Counted from the first letter of the stretch, positions 1-11,036 are shown. The stretch is DNA of 20,656 nucleotides from Isoetes engelmannii (GCA_011763485.2 JAANSK020279713.1:1-20656), one strand, 5' to 3'. Notes: generated by a model from the sequence alone, not told the origin. Made by a program: numbers and translations.

Positions 1-440
1 CTTGGAAATCAGCACTTTACTATGTAATGCCAGATCTAGAATAGCCAGATCCCCATCCTCCCGAGGGCGAAGACACTTCCACCAAGCCACTTTAACTACC
101 ACACCTTCAGAATCCCCTCCCCAAAACAAAGTTGCAAACAATCTTATCCAACTCCTGCATCTTACTCTCAGGGGCTAACATGGCAGACGCTATATAAATG
201 TGAGCGCTACACAGCACAGACTTAGCCACAATAATCCTGCCTGCCATGGACAACTTACTACCCTTCCACTAGTGAAGATGCTTCTGCAGTGTCTGAAAAA
301 TCTCATCCCACACTCTGCCCAAAGAGATGTCACCCCCAAAGGGAATAGCCAAAAGTCTGGTGCATGCATTCCCCGGAAGCACCATCCCCAGCTAAAAAGC
401 ATCACCATAGCCACATCAAAAGTTAGGAAATCCAGTGACC
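1..440 (-). mobile_element. LINE (non-LTR retrotransposon) fragment, end of reverse transcriptase region
   Basis: Read on the minus strand, the segment encodes the part of a plant LINE polyprotein just after the reverse-transcriptase palm. Recognisable blocks are a 'LLAIPFGGDISLGRVWDEIF' block, 'KLSMAGRIIVAKSVL' and 'ELDKIVCNFVLG', then, in another frame, 'VAWWKCLRP' and 'LAILDLALHSK'. These match the usual order of thumb-type blocks in plant L1-like elements: a 'lSmAGRi.va' block, an 'NF.WG' block and a 'W...C.P...GGLgi.D' block. An in-frame stop lies near position 258 and the frame changes near position 125, so the copy is dead. It runs off the left edge of the window, so its 3' end is not visible. 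The right limit is approximate, set where similarity to the family pattern fades. Confidence 0.75.
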
Positions 441-988
441 ATAGCCACAACAGGGGTTTTCACATAGGTAATTAGCTGTGCATGTCACAAGAATGCTATC
501 CCCATTTGGTATTCTTGACTAGAAATGGTCGCCGCATTGCGACCTCCAATTGGATAATAAATAAAGATGAATACCAACTTACCTTGAGAAAATGTTCGAC
601 CACCTCATATTACTGTAAATTACGTGTCTGTTTTAAATTTTGTAATTTTCCTGTGCCAGCTGGAACTGGATAGTGTCAGCTATATCTGGACAGTGCCAGC
701 TCAACAGTACATAAGAATTTCATACTTTATTGAAATATCTTATGAATTCTACAGTATTTCATTGATACAAAGTAATTTCATTGAGCATAAAATTTTCATT
801 GATACAACAGTATTTTCATTCATAAGATTCAACTTCAAAATCTGGCAGTAATGCCATTACAAAAGTTCATAGTCATCCAAGCAATTTCATTTTCTACTTC
901 TCAGCTGTCTCACTAGAATTCACACCCAAATTGAAATTCCAGAGGTATTACTAGCAGATTCTCCAATTTTCTTAATTGCATCAAGCAC
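441..988. other. AT-rich spacer, no gene seen
   Basis: No convincing coding signal in either strand. The stretch is AT-rich and contains a few loose repeats of a 'ttcattgatacaa' word (near 760 and 797). It lies immediately downstream of the decayed recombinase gene on the minus strand, so part of it may be the 3' trailer of that gene. Confidence 0.4.
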
Positions 989-2617
989 CTATTTGCTATT
1001 TGAGCACTGAATGAAGTAGCAGTTGAAAACGTTACCTATAAATGAGAAGCCATAAACTTCCTGAATAGAATTACCACTAAAAGTTGTTCTAGAATTTGGG
1101 ATATTCAAAGCCATCAAGGCATCATCAGAAATATTGTCAAATAGAGATAAAAATCATCGACAACTTCACTAGACAAAGTGTTCCCTTTGATAGCAGCCAA
1201 TCCTTTTCCTTTATAAACTGCCACTTGTTTTCCTTACAGCACTACCAGCCAGTACATTGCACTCAAGAGGTAACAAAGCACGAGAAGAGGTAACAGATGA
1301 GGTAGCAGAATCATTATGCTATTTTGTCATAACTTCACTCGCCAAGACGGATTCATATTCTCGTGGAACACCATCTTCAGATACAGGATTGGAGATAATC
1401 GACATGGCATCACGCATATGTAAATCCTTAGTCCTATCATACCTAGAAAGCAGAAAACACATAAGTAACTAACTAAAAATAAAAAACTAAATAAAAAAAT
1501 AACATGGACACTTACTTCTCATACGCTTGAATAGAACGATGGCCGGTTATCCGCATACCAACCTCCGCAGGAACACCTGCCATAGCTAAGCACGTAACTG
1601 TGGAAATCCGACCAGATTTATTTGAAATATCGGCGTCACCAACCAAAGATCCCATAACCTTTAACCATGATTTGATCATTTTTAATCCAACCTGGTTGGT
1701 TGAATACAATTGCTGCAAATTCAGCAAACACATATCAGTAAATTACTATAGAACTTTCAAACTAAAATAAAATACTCACTTGCCTGAAGGCTTGTTGATG
1801 GAACTCAGAACTTAATCCCAAACCTAGAGCACAGATAGTAACAGAGTCTTTTTTGGCAGCGGTGGCTTGATGATCAAGGTCAGCAAGTAGATCCCTGTCT
1901 AAATTGAAACTAATAGGAGGTGCTTTAACAAATTTCTTACCCACTCCCTGTAACCTAGACCTCTGAGCAGAAAGGATAAAGGCATAAGTGGACCTAATAA
2001 AGATCTCATTTTGGATAGTATTGAACCTAACTTCTTGAATTCCAGTCTCAGCAATTTTTCTTTCTTTCCTCTTCCTCACTATACGACCAATAGCTCTGTA
2101 CAAGCCACTTAAACTACAAACCAGAACAATAAATTAACTAGATAATTACCAGAAACTAGAAAAACCAGAACCAAGAATTAACTAGACAATTACCTGCCAG
2201 TAGGGTAAAGGCTTCCGTGCTTCTTCTTAACCTGCAGCATAAACTTGACAAGCATCTCATTTAAGTCTCAGTGGCAGGTCTTCAATATCAATAGTAATAT
2301 CATGCCAAAAGCTTTCCTCCAACTGTTAAATCGCTTCCTAGCCCAAGCCGAAACACCCACAGATGCATCCCCGACTCCATTTAAACTCTCTTTCATCAGC
2401 TGATCATCCAAAGCCAAGAAATCTTCCCTTTCTTCAATAACATGTTCTTGATTATACCATTCGAGCTCTTTTATTTCCTCGGCAAACTGATCTAACACCT
2501 TACCATCAACACTATTCATCAAACTGTCCATATCTATACTACTATGATCTTCATCATCTGTTATCATAGCAAAACTATGCCAAGTTCAGCAGCCATTTGG
2601 TCGTCCACAATATCCAT
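989..2617 (-). pseudogene. Crypton/ZMYM-QRICH1-type tyrosine recombinase gene, intron-containing and decayed
   Basis: Four minus-strand exons are inferred: 2617 (or 2567)-2194, 2113-1780, 1712-1516 and 1442-1319. The introns between them have GT-AG ends and compatible phases. Protein blocks in order: an acidic N-terminus; a core-binding-like segment ('WARKRFNSWR', then 'KKKHGSLYPTG'); 'LYRAIGRIVRK'; 'RLQGVGKKF'; then the catalytic end 'NKSGRISTVT', 'AGVPAEVGMRITGHRSIQ', 'AYEKY'. The last part matches the family pattern NHSGR...AGV...GH.S...Y, so the HxxR Arg, the GH His and the nucleophile Tyr are visible. The HxxR His is Lys. The first catalytic Arg region (near 'GLGLSSEFHQQ') lacks its Arg, and the stretch between it and the HxxR box is missing. 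The first exon has a frame break near 2220-2315. After the stop at 1319-1321, similarity-like coding goes on in broken frames to about 989. No reverse transcriptase is visible beside it, which argues against a DIRS element. Whether it was a mobile element or a captured host gene is unknown. Confidence 0.6.
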
Positions 2618-3183
2618 CTTGAAAAACCAAACAGCAGTCCACCAGATAGGATCCAAACACAAGAAAGAAGGTAAGATACAACTAAAACTAAGAAGAAAGG
2701 CCATTAAAACAAGAGAGTTTTCCATCAGACCAGTAGATGATTAGCACAGGATAATAGTAGCTAAATCTTAGGAAGAATGCAATGTATTCGTCTATGTTTT
2801 ATGCTACAATATATCTTTGTCAGCAACAAAGCAGATGCACTCAAGAGAATACACATGACGACCATTTTGGACGAGCATCCTGATCTTCTGCTTTTGATTG
2901 CTCTACTCACAGTAGTCGAGAAATCACCAGCGCCTGCAAAAAGATGGGAGCTACCACCAGCGCCTGCAAGCAAAGTGCCAGCGCCAGCGAAAATGCAACA
3001 GCGCCTCGTCGGAATTAGCACACAGAGAAACAAAGAAGGGGGAACAAAAACAAGGGATTCCAGGTTTTCTTGCATGCGGTGGACACGTGGCGTAATATGA
3101 GGCGGTCAAACATTTCGAGGGGAAATGTGAGGGGGAGGAAAATTATGCAGGGTAAGGGCGTGTGACGAGCCACCGCCCGAACG
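2618..3183. other. Spacer without a recognisable gene
   Basis: The stretch lies upstream of the decayed recombinase gene. Open frames on both strands (about 2761-3100) mirror each other and owe their length to a GCGCCTGCA-rich repeat, not to a protein family I recognise. The 3100-3180 part is purine-rich. Confidence 0.35.
2925..2969. repeat. Two 15-bp direct repeats, 30-bp period
   Basis: The word 'caccagcgcctgcaa' occurs exactly at 2925-2939 and again at 2955-2969. Related 'gccagcgcc' and 'cagcgcct' words follow to about 3005. On the minus strand the repeats read as Gly-Ala-rich triplets, which explains the open frame there. Confidence 0.7.
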
Positions 3184-3356
3184 CTATCAATTTGCTATCA
3201 ATTTAGGCTAAAAAGCGCTTAAATTGATAGCAAATAGATGATAACGGGCTCGCCACTGCCGGAACCCTATCAATTTGCTATCAATCTAGGCTGAACCCTA
3301 TCAATTTGCTATCAATCTAGGCTAAAGAGCGCTTAAATTGATAGCAAATAGATGAT
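3184..3356. repeat. Fold-back repeat cluster, two 59-bp units plus a partial unit
   Basis: Unit 1 (3184-3242) and unit 3 (3298-3356) are 59 bp each and nearly identical. A partial unit (3267-3297) repeats the start of unit 3 with a 31-bp period. Each full unit begins with a doubled 'ctatcaattt' word and folds back on itself. In unit 1, 'tttgctatcaattt' at 3191-3204 pairs perfectly with 'aaattgatagcaaa' at 3221-3234 across a 16-nt loop containing 'aagcgctt'. A GC-rich 'cgccactgcc'-like motif precedes units 1 and 2. I do not recognise the family. It may be a nested miniature inverted-repeat element. Confidence 0.75.
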
Positions 3357-4084
3357 GGATGATGTATCCACAACAACAATACATTTTTTTGTTATATTAA
3401 AAGTTTTTCTAGCCTGTCGTTCATTTATGCTTTGAGGTGTATATACATATTATATGTACGTACAATGTAGGGAGTGTAGATACGGACCCGTATGTATAGC
3501 AAGCAGAAAGGAGGAAAAAGAGAACACAGCTAGGCTATGTTGCCGTAGTGCAGGCCGGTCATTCTCTCTCCCTTCTTCATCTCAAAGTACTAGGACTCTT
3601 TACCACTGGTCCGATCGAGCGGCATCTTTCTATTCCATTTTTGTCGCTATCTTGCTTGTGCATTTGGATTTATGGAGGATTCAACCTAAGCGAATTTTGC
3701 TGATCTCAAGCAACATATTGATGTCGTATACTGCTCCTCCTCTTGATGCGTTTCGCAGTTTGAACCCATGAACATATTAGAGAGTCCGGGTTCTTCAGGT
3801 CAGACAAACAGGCTTTTTGAATTCATGTAGTTGTAATATAGATCTATCTTGTTGGAAGAAAAGACGAGTTTATGGTAACTTGTTGCCCTCGAACTTCTCC
3901 TTCACCGTTGACGGTGGAAGATCTTAGGATTTTGTTAGTCTGATTTGGACAGTTGGGGAAGGTTTTGATGGTCGGAGCTGGAGGTTCAAGTTTACGTAGG
4001 AGTTGATCCATACCCTTAAACTTACTGCTCCAACTTAACCACAGGTGGAGCGCATGCTCTATAAATGTTTAATGATTATAGGAG
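3357..4084 (+). promoter_or_regulatory. Probable promoter and 5' leader of the EH gene
   Basis: A TATA-like 'tatatac' lies at 3440-3446. A pyrimidine-rich patch at about 3558-3580 ('ttctctctcccttcttcatc') resembles the Y patches of plant core promoters. A 5'-leader intron is plausible from 3799 (cag|gtcaga) to 4081 (gattatag), which would end three bases before the start codon. An in-frame TAG at 4079-4081 directly precedes the ATG, so the coding start cannot lie further upstream on unspliced RNA. The open frame at 3454-3771 shows no family signal. Confidence 0.35.
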
Positions 4085-7000
4085 ATGGATACGTTTGAAA
4101 CCTACTTTCAGAAGGCAGATTTAGATCGGGATGGCAGGATCAGTGGTGCAGAGGCAGTTGCATTTCTTAAAGGCGCAAATCTTCCTCAACCTATACTGGC
4201 TAAGGTCTGATATAACTGTTTTTGTTTTTTGCTAGTTTGTGTATATTATAAAGTTAAAATTCTGATGAGTTAATCAATTGTCCTAATCACGTCAAGGGAC
4301 TTTTATGGATATAGCTTCTTGATATGCAACAATTAGGCTAAAATCTAATGGTACTTTTGTAGGCCCTTATCTGAATCGATCCTTAACTTTTAAGTTAAGA
4401 GTGTTTCAGACAAATATGAAAACATTCAGAGAACTTTATAGATGATACAATAGCTGATTAACAAAAGGATTTAAATGCAATCATAACTTGTGCGGGTTAA
4501 AACTTGTTCTTGGCATATTTTGACCCAGTCAAAATGACCTGTATCTGTGATATGGGCCTCCTTTTAAGGGCCAAAGTAGGAAGGCCAATAACAAATTTTT
4601 GTCCATTAAGGAATTAACAGTAACATGGTCTATTGTTTATGTCAAGGAGTTTATACTGTTTCTTCTCTGCTGTGTAGGTTTGGCAAGCTGCTGATCGGAC
4701 ACAGCAAGGCTTTCTCTCTAAAGCTGACTTCATCAATGCCTTGAAACTAGTAACTGTTGCACAATCGGGAAGAGAGCTAACACCAGAAATAGTGAGGGCA
4801 GCTTTAGAAGGGCCTGCTGCTTCTAAGATACCAGCTCCGCGCATCACGTCTGAACAGGTGGGATATGGGGGTTCTTTGCAACCGGCAATACGGCCATCTC
4901 TTGGTGGCTCAGTACAGGGTCAAATGCAGTCCCAAGTGGCAGCAAATCAAGTAGCAAATTCGGGCAATACTCAGGGGATTTTAAGACCGGCTTCTCCTGG
5001 TTTTGGTACAGAGTCATGGCCACCTTTGAGGCCTCCTGTTGCAATGCCACAACTTCAGAATTCATTAGGTTCTCAGCAAATTCCCGTCACACAACCAGTT
5101 CAAGGGAAGTCGTTGGCCTCTTCACAAGGATTGCCTGGCACTCTTCAGGGGTCTGTCTTTCAGCCAGTTCAAGATGCTTTCAAGATGCCTGCAGCCCCAA
5201 CCTTGCCGCTCCCATCAGGGGCATCAAGAGCTCCCTTTGTTCCTCCAGCCTCTTCAGTGGGCAGCATCGGAAGTGCATTTAGCGGTGACTCGTTTACGGG
5301 GAATCCACCCATCAGACCAACAGGAAGTGGTCTACCAGCAATGCTACCTCAGAATATAGGAAACCAAATTCAAGCTGCAGCAAAACAGTCTTTAGCAAAA
5401 CCAGTCATTCCCACCCAAGGGACAAAAACATCAGTTGCTAGTCTAGGGTCGAGCAACTCATGGCCAAAGATGTCAGAGGCTGATGTCCAAAGATATAGCC
5501 GAATTTTTGCTCAAGTGGACACAGACAGGGATGGAAAAATAACTGGCATCCAGGCACGTGATCTGTTTCTGCGGTGGGGTCTTCCTAGAGGTATTGTCCA
5601 TATGGCAAATTTTCTCAATTTTGTTTTGCAACGTTACTGATTATACCTTCTATTGGACATTGCTTTTATGTTCTCTTTTTATGCTGGTTGTCGAGACTTA
5701 GATTAACTGGCAAGAGTTCTGGGACAGGCTATCATCATTTTGTAGACTTTTGACGAATTAATTATTGGCTTTGCTTCTCTCTTCATAGAATCTTGTTGCC
5801 ATTATGATATTTATCTGCCATTATTATATTTATCTGTATTTACTTCTGCTTTTCTGTTTCATTATCTTTCATAATATGGCATATGAAGTAGTTGAAACAA
5901 ACATAGGAACACATAGGAGAAATTTCTTCGCTCTAGGAAATTAGATGCTTCAAATAGGCTTTACTATCCCAATTGCCTCATCCAGTCAGTTATGCATGCA
6001 GAGCTGAAATGTTTTTCCCTATAATCAGCTCTGAATTTAGATGCTTAGAGCACTCAACTGGCAGATGTATATGTTTATACCTGATGCTTTTCTTTTTTAT
6101 TTGATGTCAGAGGTGTTGAAACAAGTTTGGGATCTGTCTGATGAGGATTCTGACAGCATGTTGTCCTTGAGAGAGTTTTGCACGGCAGTTTATCTTATGG
6201 AACGCTACAGAGAAGGCCGGCCATTGCCTCCAGCACTTCCAGCAGGTTTCCATTTTGATGGTCTCGCTCCTCAAGCCTGGAATCCGGTTAGTGCTACCCG
6301 AATTGCAGAAGCCCAAGTTGTCATGGCACAGCACTCTGCAGGACATAATTTGCCTTCATGGCAAAGGAATCCAGGCACGTTTTGGCTTGTCTATCGTCTA
6401 TCTATGATTGAATATAATAGGATGTACTTTGGAAATAGGCTTGTCCATGGCATATCTTGGGCGATTTCTTAATGGGTGTACTTTTGAAATATATAGGCTC
6501 TTTTGCTTTCTATCTTATCTGGTCCAAACGTTTGATTATCTTTCTAGGTCTTCTGCATGGAACCATGGTCAGACCTGTGGGTCCTGGGCGTTCAATACCA
6601 CCTTCAATTACAGGTCAAGTTGCCAATGATGGGAACAAGTCTAGAGCTCATGTCTCCAACCAAAGAAACAAAAATGAGCAAGATTTCTCCCAGAAAAAGG
6701 TAAATGCAGGAGCAGTAAATGAAGAGGCTTCTTATTCTTAAAAACCAAAATTTTTATTAGTTATGAGTTTGTACTCTATTTTCACTTCAATAAATTGTAT
6801 TACCATTTGCGCAACCTCAGAATAATGTAATAGCACCGGAGATCATGGATTCGAAGGAAAAGATGGATTACTATCGGTCCAAATTGCAAGAAATTGTAAG
6901 CTGGTTGCTTTTGGTTTTTATGGAAGCTGTTGCATCATAGAAGCAATCATTTACTTGCTTAGGCGTGTAACAATTGTTGCCGTATTTCCAGGTTTTGTTT

Positions 7001-9381
7001 AAAAGCCGATGTGATAATCGTCTGGCCGAGATGAGCGATAGAGCTTCTGCAAATAAACTTGAGGTTTGTATATGCTTGCATGTCACTCCTTCTATTTGTT
7101 CAATATAAATTTATAATTGGCATAGTCATGTGTTAATGAAATCAAAGAGCTAGCAAACAATTGATCATTTAGTATTGGAGCGGATGTCTAAACCAAAATG
7201 GTGATTGCACATGGATGGTTCTTAAATTATATATATTGCATGTAAGTTTACTGTCTATGAGGACTTGAATCACATAGCTATAGTGTGTGTTCCTCTTGGT
7301 AGGTAGAGTCACTTGCAAAGAAATATGATGAGAAATACAAGCAAACTGCTGAGATTAATTCACGTCTATTATCTGAGGAAACAACTTACCGTGGACTTCA
7401 GGTAGGCTCTCTCTCTTGAAATTTCACTAACTTGAAAGACCTAGTTTATGACCTGTTTTGGTGGCATTAGGATCGTAAGATGGAACTTCTCAATGCAATT
7501 GCTCAGATAGAACAAGGAGGAAATGCCAATGCATTGCTGCAGGTCTCTATCTTTCTCTAAAATATGCACTTGTAGTCACTCCTTTCTCTCATTCTGTTAT
7601 TATATGTTCCTAGTCTAATGAACTTCTATGCGTTGTTGATCTTTCAGACAAGAGCAGACCGTATCTCTGCAGATTTGGATGAGTTGGAAAATGCACTATG
7701 TCAACGTGCTCATCATCTTGGATTAGAATTGAAGACTGAGGCTCCACCACAGCTTCCATTTGGTAATGCTTTTAGCAATGGTGTCAAGTGGATTGTGCCT
7801 TTTGTTATTGCTAATTTTCTGTTTCTACTCAGGATGGGAACCAGGAATGCAGGAAAATGTTGTTGAGTGGGATGAGGATTGGGATAAATTTGATGACGAT
7901 GGTAAACATTTTCTCCTTGTTATATACATTTTGCATAGTTTGAAGTTGATTCATAACGTTTGGAAATGCAGGTTATACTGTAGTTCAAGATATCATGGAT
8001 GACCCATCAAAACCCATTAAGGCAAATGGTATCAACTGGGATGACCATAGCATCTTTGGTGATGAATTTGATTTCTCAACCGAGCCCCACGATGAAGGAA
8101 AAACAAGCTGGCAAAATGATGAACTTGTCCCATCTGCAACAATAGCATCCGGTCTCGATTCTCCAAGGGCTGAGAGCGAAGCTGGCTCTCTTAAAAGTGG
8201 AGAAAGCCCCCAGCATGACCTGTGGTCCCCTAGAGCACAACTTACTAGAAAGAGTTTGCTTGGAAATATGTCATTGTCTAGCAGGACAAGTGAAAGGTAC
8301 ATTTTTTTTTCCGCCTCGACAGACATCTATCTTTTTTACATGCACGTAAGATCATTAGTTTATCTTTTGGTCGTTAATAAATAAATTATAAGAATGGGTA
8401 CCATCTAAAACTAGAAGTTAAAACCTGAAAACCTTACTTCAGAAGCACAAAGATTGATGGGAATGTGATGCATGAACTTTGAAAGTATAAACCGAGATGC
8501 CAGACATTTGATTTCTGGAACGGGATGAAATGACCATGACTAGAAACCAGTGATAGGGATTTGTTTTCTGGGTGTGTGCATCTCCAGCTGTTAGCTTTTA
8601 GGAAGATGGAGCAACTATATCATATATGTAGGTAATGTATTTTACTTGATGCATCTTGGACAGGTCTGGAGATGAATCCCAAGACCTAAATGGAACAGAT
8701 TCAGTTCAAGAATCTAACAGGTATGGAAGCATATGATAGTGAAAAACAGTTCAATATTGCTTTGTTTGATTTGTTATTCATATCAACAAAACTTTTGGAA
8801 ACAGTTATGATGAGACTCCAGCATATGACACATCTGACATACATGATGAGAAATGGAGAAGTGTATTTACCATGGATCACGAAGATGATGTGCGGGCATC
8901 CTGGGGTCTTCAGACAAACCCACAGGTGAGTGGTGCGCGATGCAAAATGGTTCTTTCATGTGGTAGATTACTAATACTTATGTGAGAACGTCAGCCCAAT
9001 ATGCAGATGGTGCACTTAGAGAAATCGATGGACTCCTTGGACTTGGGCACTCTTCATATTAACGGTCATAAAGAAGGAAATGGAATCATCAAAAATGAAG
9101 ACGACTTTTTTGCTCATTTAGGAACCAAAGAATGGGACGAGAAAGCACGTGTTTCTCATGGAGAACTCTCAATGCCTGAGACGCCTCTTTTTACAACGGC
9201 GGCAGAAAAATATTCTCCATTTTTTATTGATGATGATGATAGACGGGCAAGCTTTTCAAGGTATGATTCTGTCAGTGTTAGGGATGGAGATCATGAAAAG
9301 GGCAACGAATTATACGACGATGACCCATTTGCGGACACAGGACCTTTTGGAGGCAAATCTTCACAATGGAGTACATTTTAG
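4085..9381 (+). CDS. EH1: EH-domain endocytosis protein, EH1/Pan1 type (TPLATE complex subunit)
   Basis: Fourteen exons: 4085-4204, 4678-5590, 6111-6374, 6548-6699, 6821-6895, 6992-7063, 7303-7401, 7471-7542, 7648-7762, 7833-7901, 7972-8296, 8664-8720, 8805-8925, 9007-9381. They sum to 2829 nt, or 942 residues. EH domain 1 (about residues 1-90) has a complete EF loop, D12-D14-D16-G17-I19-E23, and the NPF-pocket Trp at W42. A Pro/Gln/Ser-rich linker follows. EH domain 2 starts near residue 306, with loop D321-D323-D325-G326 ending in Gln (as I recall for plant homologues) and W351. Residues of about 490-620 form a coiled coil. The plant-typical acidic 'EWDEDWDKFDDDG' box follows. The tail is acidic and disordered, with a DPF motif at 924-926 and the end 'QWSTF'. 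In plants such proteins belong to the TPLATE complex, which acts with AP-2 at clathrin-coated pits on the plasma membrane. The start is the only in-frame Met before EH1, with a stop just upstream. The intron after exon 3 appears to use a GC donor. Confidence 0.95.
6375..6547 (+). other. Probable GC-AG intron of the EH gene
   Basis: The next exon clearly starts after 'tttctag' at 6547 and is open only if the preceding exon ends in phase 1. The best phase-1 donor is cag|gcacgt at 6375, one base away from the GC-donor consensus CAG|GCAAGT. The nearby GT at 6379 gives phase 2 and a stop soon after the acceptor. A phase-1 GT at 6396 (atc|gtctat) is a poor site. Confidence 0.6.
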
Positions 9382-10437
9382 CTTAGTACAGCTTTTATAC
9401 TGGGGATGGCAATGCGACATATCGTTTGCACATTTGCAGAACTGTTGCAATGGGTTAGAGGGCAGCGATCCACCCATTATATTTCTCCACCATTGAGCAA
9501 ATTTGTTTCTCTAGACGACACAATAAGTTTAACCTATGACGAATTTTTTGTAAAGGTATTGCTGGGGTTACAGCTGTTGTATATGATAAGTGAGATTTTT
9601 TTCATGTGAGCTGAGTTTGTAATTAGCCAACGTACATTGAAGTTAGAGGTTTGCTATGGTGTTAAATGAATTCACAAGAGGATTGGAGCAGACTTTTCAG
9701 AGATTGTTAAGTCTATTATTGTTGATTGTCCTGCCTATTGGCATGGTATTGTTGTACCATAGTTGGAGAGTTGCTTCCTTATTCAATTTGTGGTTGGCTA
9801 TTAACTCTTTTGTGCCAGAGGATGCAGATATGAGATCATTCTTCGCTTTACGAGCAGAAGCGTCTGACTTGCATACCTTGTATCACTTCCATGTTTTGAA
9901 GGTAGAGGAACAGAGAGATTTTTGCTCTTGTCCCTGCCTGTCCCAGGGGTTTCATGAGGATGTCGGCATATATTACAAGTTAGGGATATTGGATCCCAAT
10001 GTGCATGGAATTTGTGTCAATGCAGCAGCCTAGAAGACAGAGATGGATGATGCAAAACCATAGTTGCCCGAAGATGACCACATATTCCACCACGACATCA
10101 CAGTTGTTTTAGTTACTATGACCATGGTTAGAGACAAGCTTACGGATAATATGGAAATATCCCTAACGGAAAAATATAATTTTTAGATACAACAGAGTTG
10201 CCTAATTACTGTAGCTCTTGCAGCTTCTTCTCAATTTGCTCTCATATAACACAATTCTTTCTACCAAAATAATTTTCTCAAAAATATATGATAAATAAAG
10301 TGTTGACGCATTGTGTGTTTTATTATTGAAGTCAAGTTTGGGGATTATTGATTTTTGTAACAACCAACAAATGCTTCATAGATCTGCAATTTTGTTCTGT
10401 ATTTGAGGGTGTACAATGGCAATGGTTGGAACTATGA
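9382..10437 (+). other. 3' flank of the EH gene, no further gene seen
   Basis: This probably holds the 3' UTR of the EH gene followed by spacer. An AATAAA lies at 10294-10299, rather far (about 900 nt) from the stop, so an earlier non-canonical signal may be used. The open frame 9656-10033 is Leu-rich and unrecognised. I regard it as chance. Confidence 0.35.
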
Positions 10438-10440
10438 TTT
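10418..10440. repeat. Left target-site duplication of the LINE insertion
   Basis: The 23-bp sequence at 10418-10440, starting 'ggcaatggttggaactatga', recurs exactly at 10940-10962 on the far side of the LINE. The left copy runs straight into the poly-T (the reversed poly-A tail), as expected for target-primed reverse transcription. Confidence 0.85.
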
Positions 10441-10939
10441 TTTTTTTTTTTTTGAAGGACGTCAAATTTAAAAAATCAAGGTGAAAGACAAATATAAATG
10501 CACAGGCGGGATTAAGATCTCAGAGGATACTCATGATCCACTGAGTAAGACCACTGACATGGCGCTTGGCAGGAGCAAGCGAAGAATAATGGTAAGCCTT
10601 AACAATTTTAGCTTGTGCGTCCTGGAGGACAGTAGCAGCAGGAGTGTCTACGCCCTTAAAGACACAAATTTCTGCGCTTCCAGATAGACTACAACCACCA
10701 CCCTGACGCTAAGTGAATCGCCTGGCTTCGCAACTTGTTCCAAGTATCTGGATAAATAGCCACGAGGACTTGCTGGCTTGTCAATGCCACATGAAAAAGA
10801 GAAAGCAGCCAAGACCAAACAGGCTGGAGGTGGTCACATAGGAAAAAACAATGCCCAATAGTTTCATCCCTTCGCTTGCACAGTGGGCAGAGTGCTGAGA
10901 CTCGAGGATCGAACCTGTGGACAAGCGCATTCACACGAG
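10438..10939 (-). mobile_element. 5'-truncated LINE, 3' end with zinc-binding domain and poly-A
   Basis: On the minus strand this copy encodes the end of a plant LINE polyprotein with the reverse-transcriptase-associated zinc-binding domain. 'CPLCKRRDETIGHCFFLC' gives the C-x2-C, H and C ligands, followed by 'LQPVWSWLL'. The frame stops at about 10686-10688. Then comes a 3' UTR of about 230 bp and a 16-nt poly-A tail, seen as T at 10438-10453. The 5' end is cut at 10939. Flanking 23-bp target-site duplications show that it arrived by retrotransposition already truncated to about 500 bp. Confidence 0.85.
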
Positions 10940-11036
10940 GGCAATGGTTGGAACTATGATTTTGGGTATGTATTGTGTGGACAAGCGCATTCACACGAGG
11001 GCAATGGTTGGAACTATGATTTTGGGTATGTATTGT
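10917..11036. repeat. Exact 60-bp tandem duplication across the LINE 5' junction
   Basis: 10917-10976 and 10977-11036 are identical 60-bp units. Each holds the last 23 bp of the LINE (its 5' edge), the target-site duplication and 14 bp beyond it. The duplication must therefore be younger than the LINE insertion. Confidence 0.95.

Noticed and set aside
989-2617. Reading the recombinase gene as a DIRS-type retroelement
   Set aside because: No reverse transcriptase, RNase H or inverted terminal repeats are visible around it, and the spliced multi-exon structure and ZMYM-like blocks fit the Crypton-type lineage better. Not fully excluded.
2761-3100. Open frames of about 105 codons on both strands
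   Set aside because: Mirror frames over a short GCGCCTGCA repeat. No protein family recognised, and not joined by a sensible splice to the recombinase gene.
9656-10033. 125-codon open frame downstream of the EH gene
   Set aside because: No family similarity, no splice support, Leu-rich low-information start. It fits 3' UTR or spacer.
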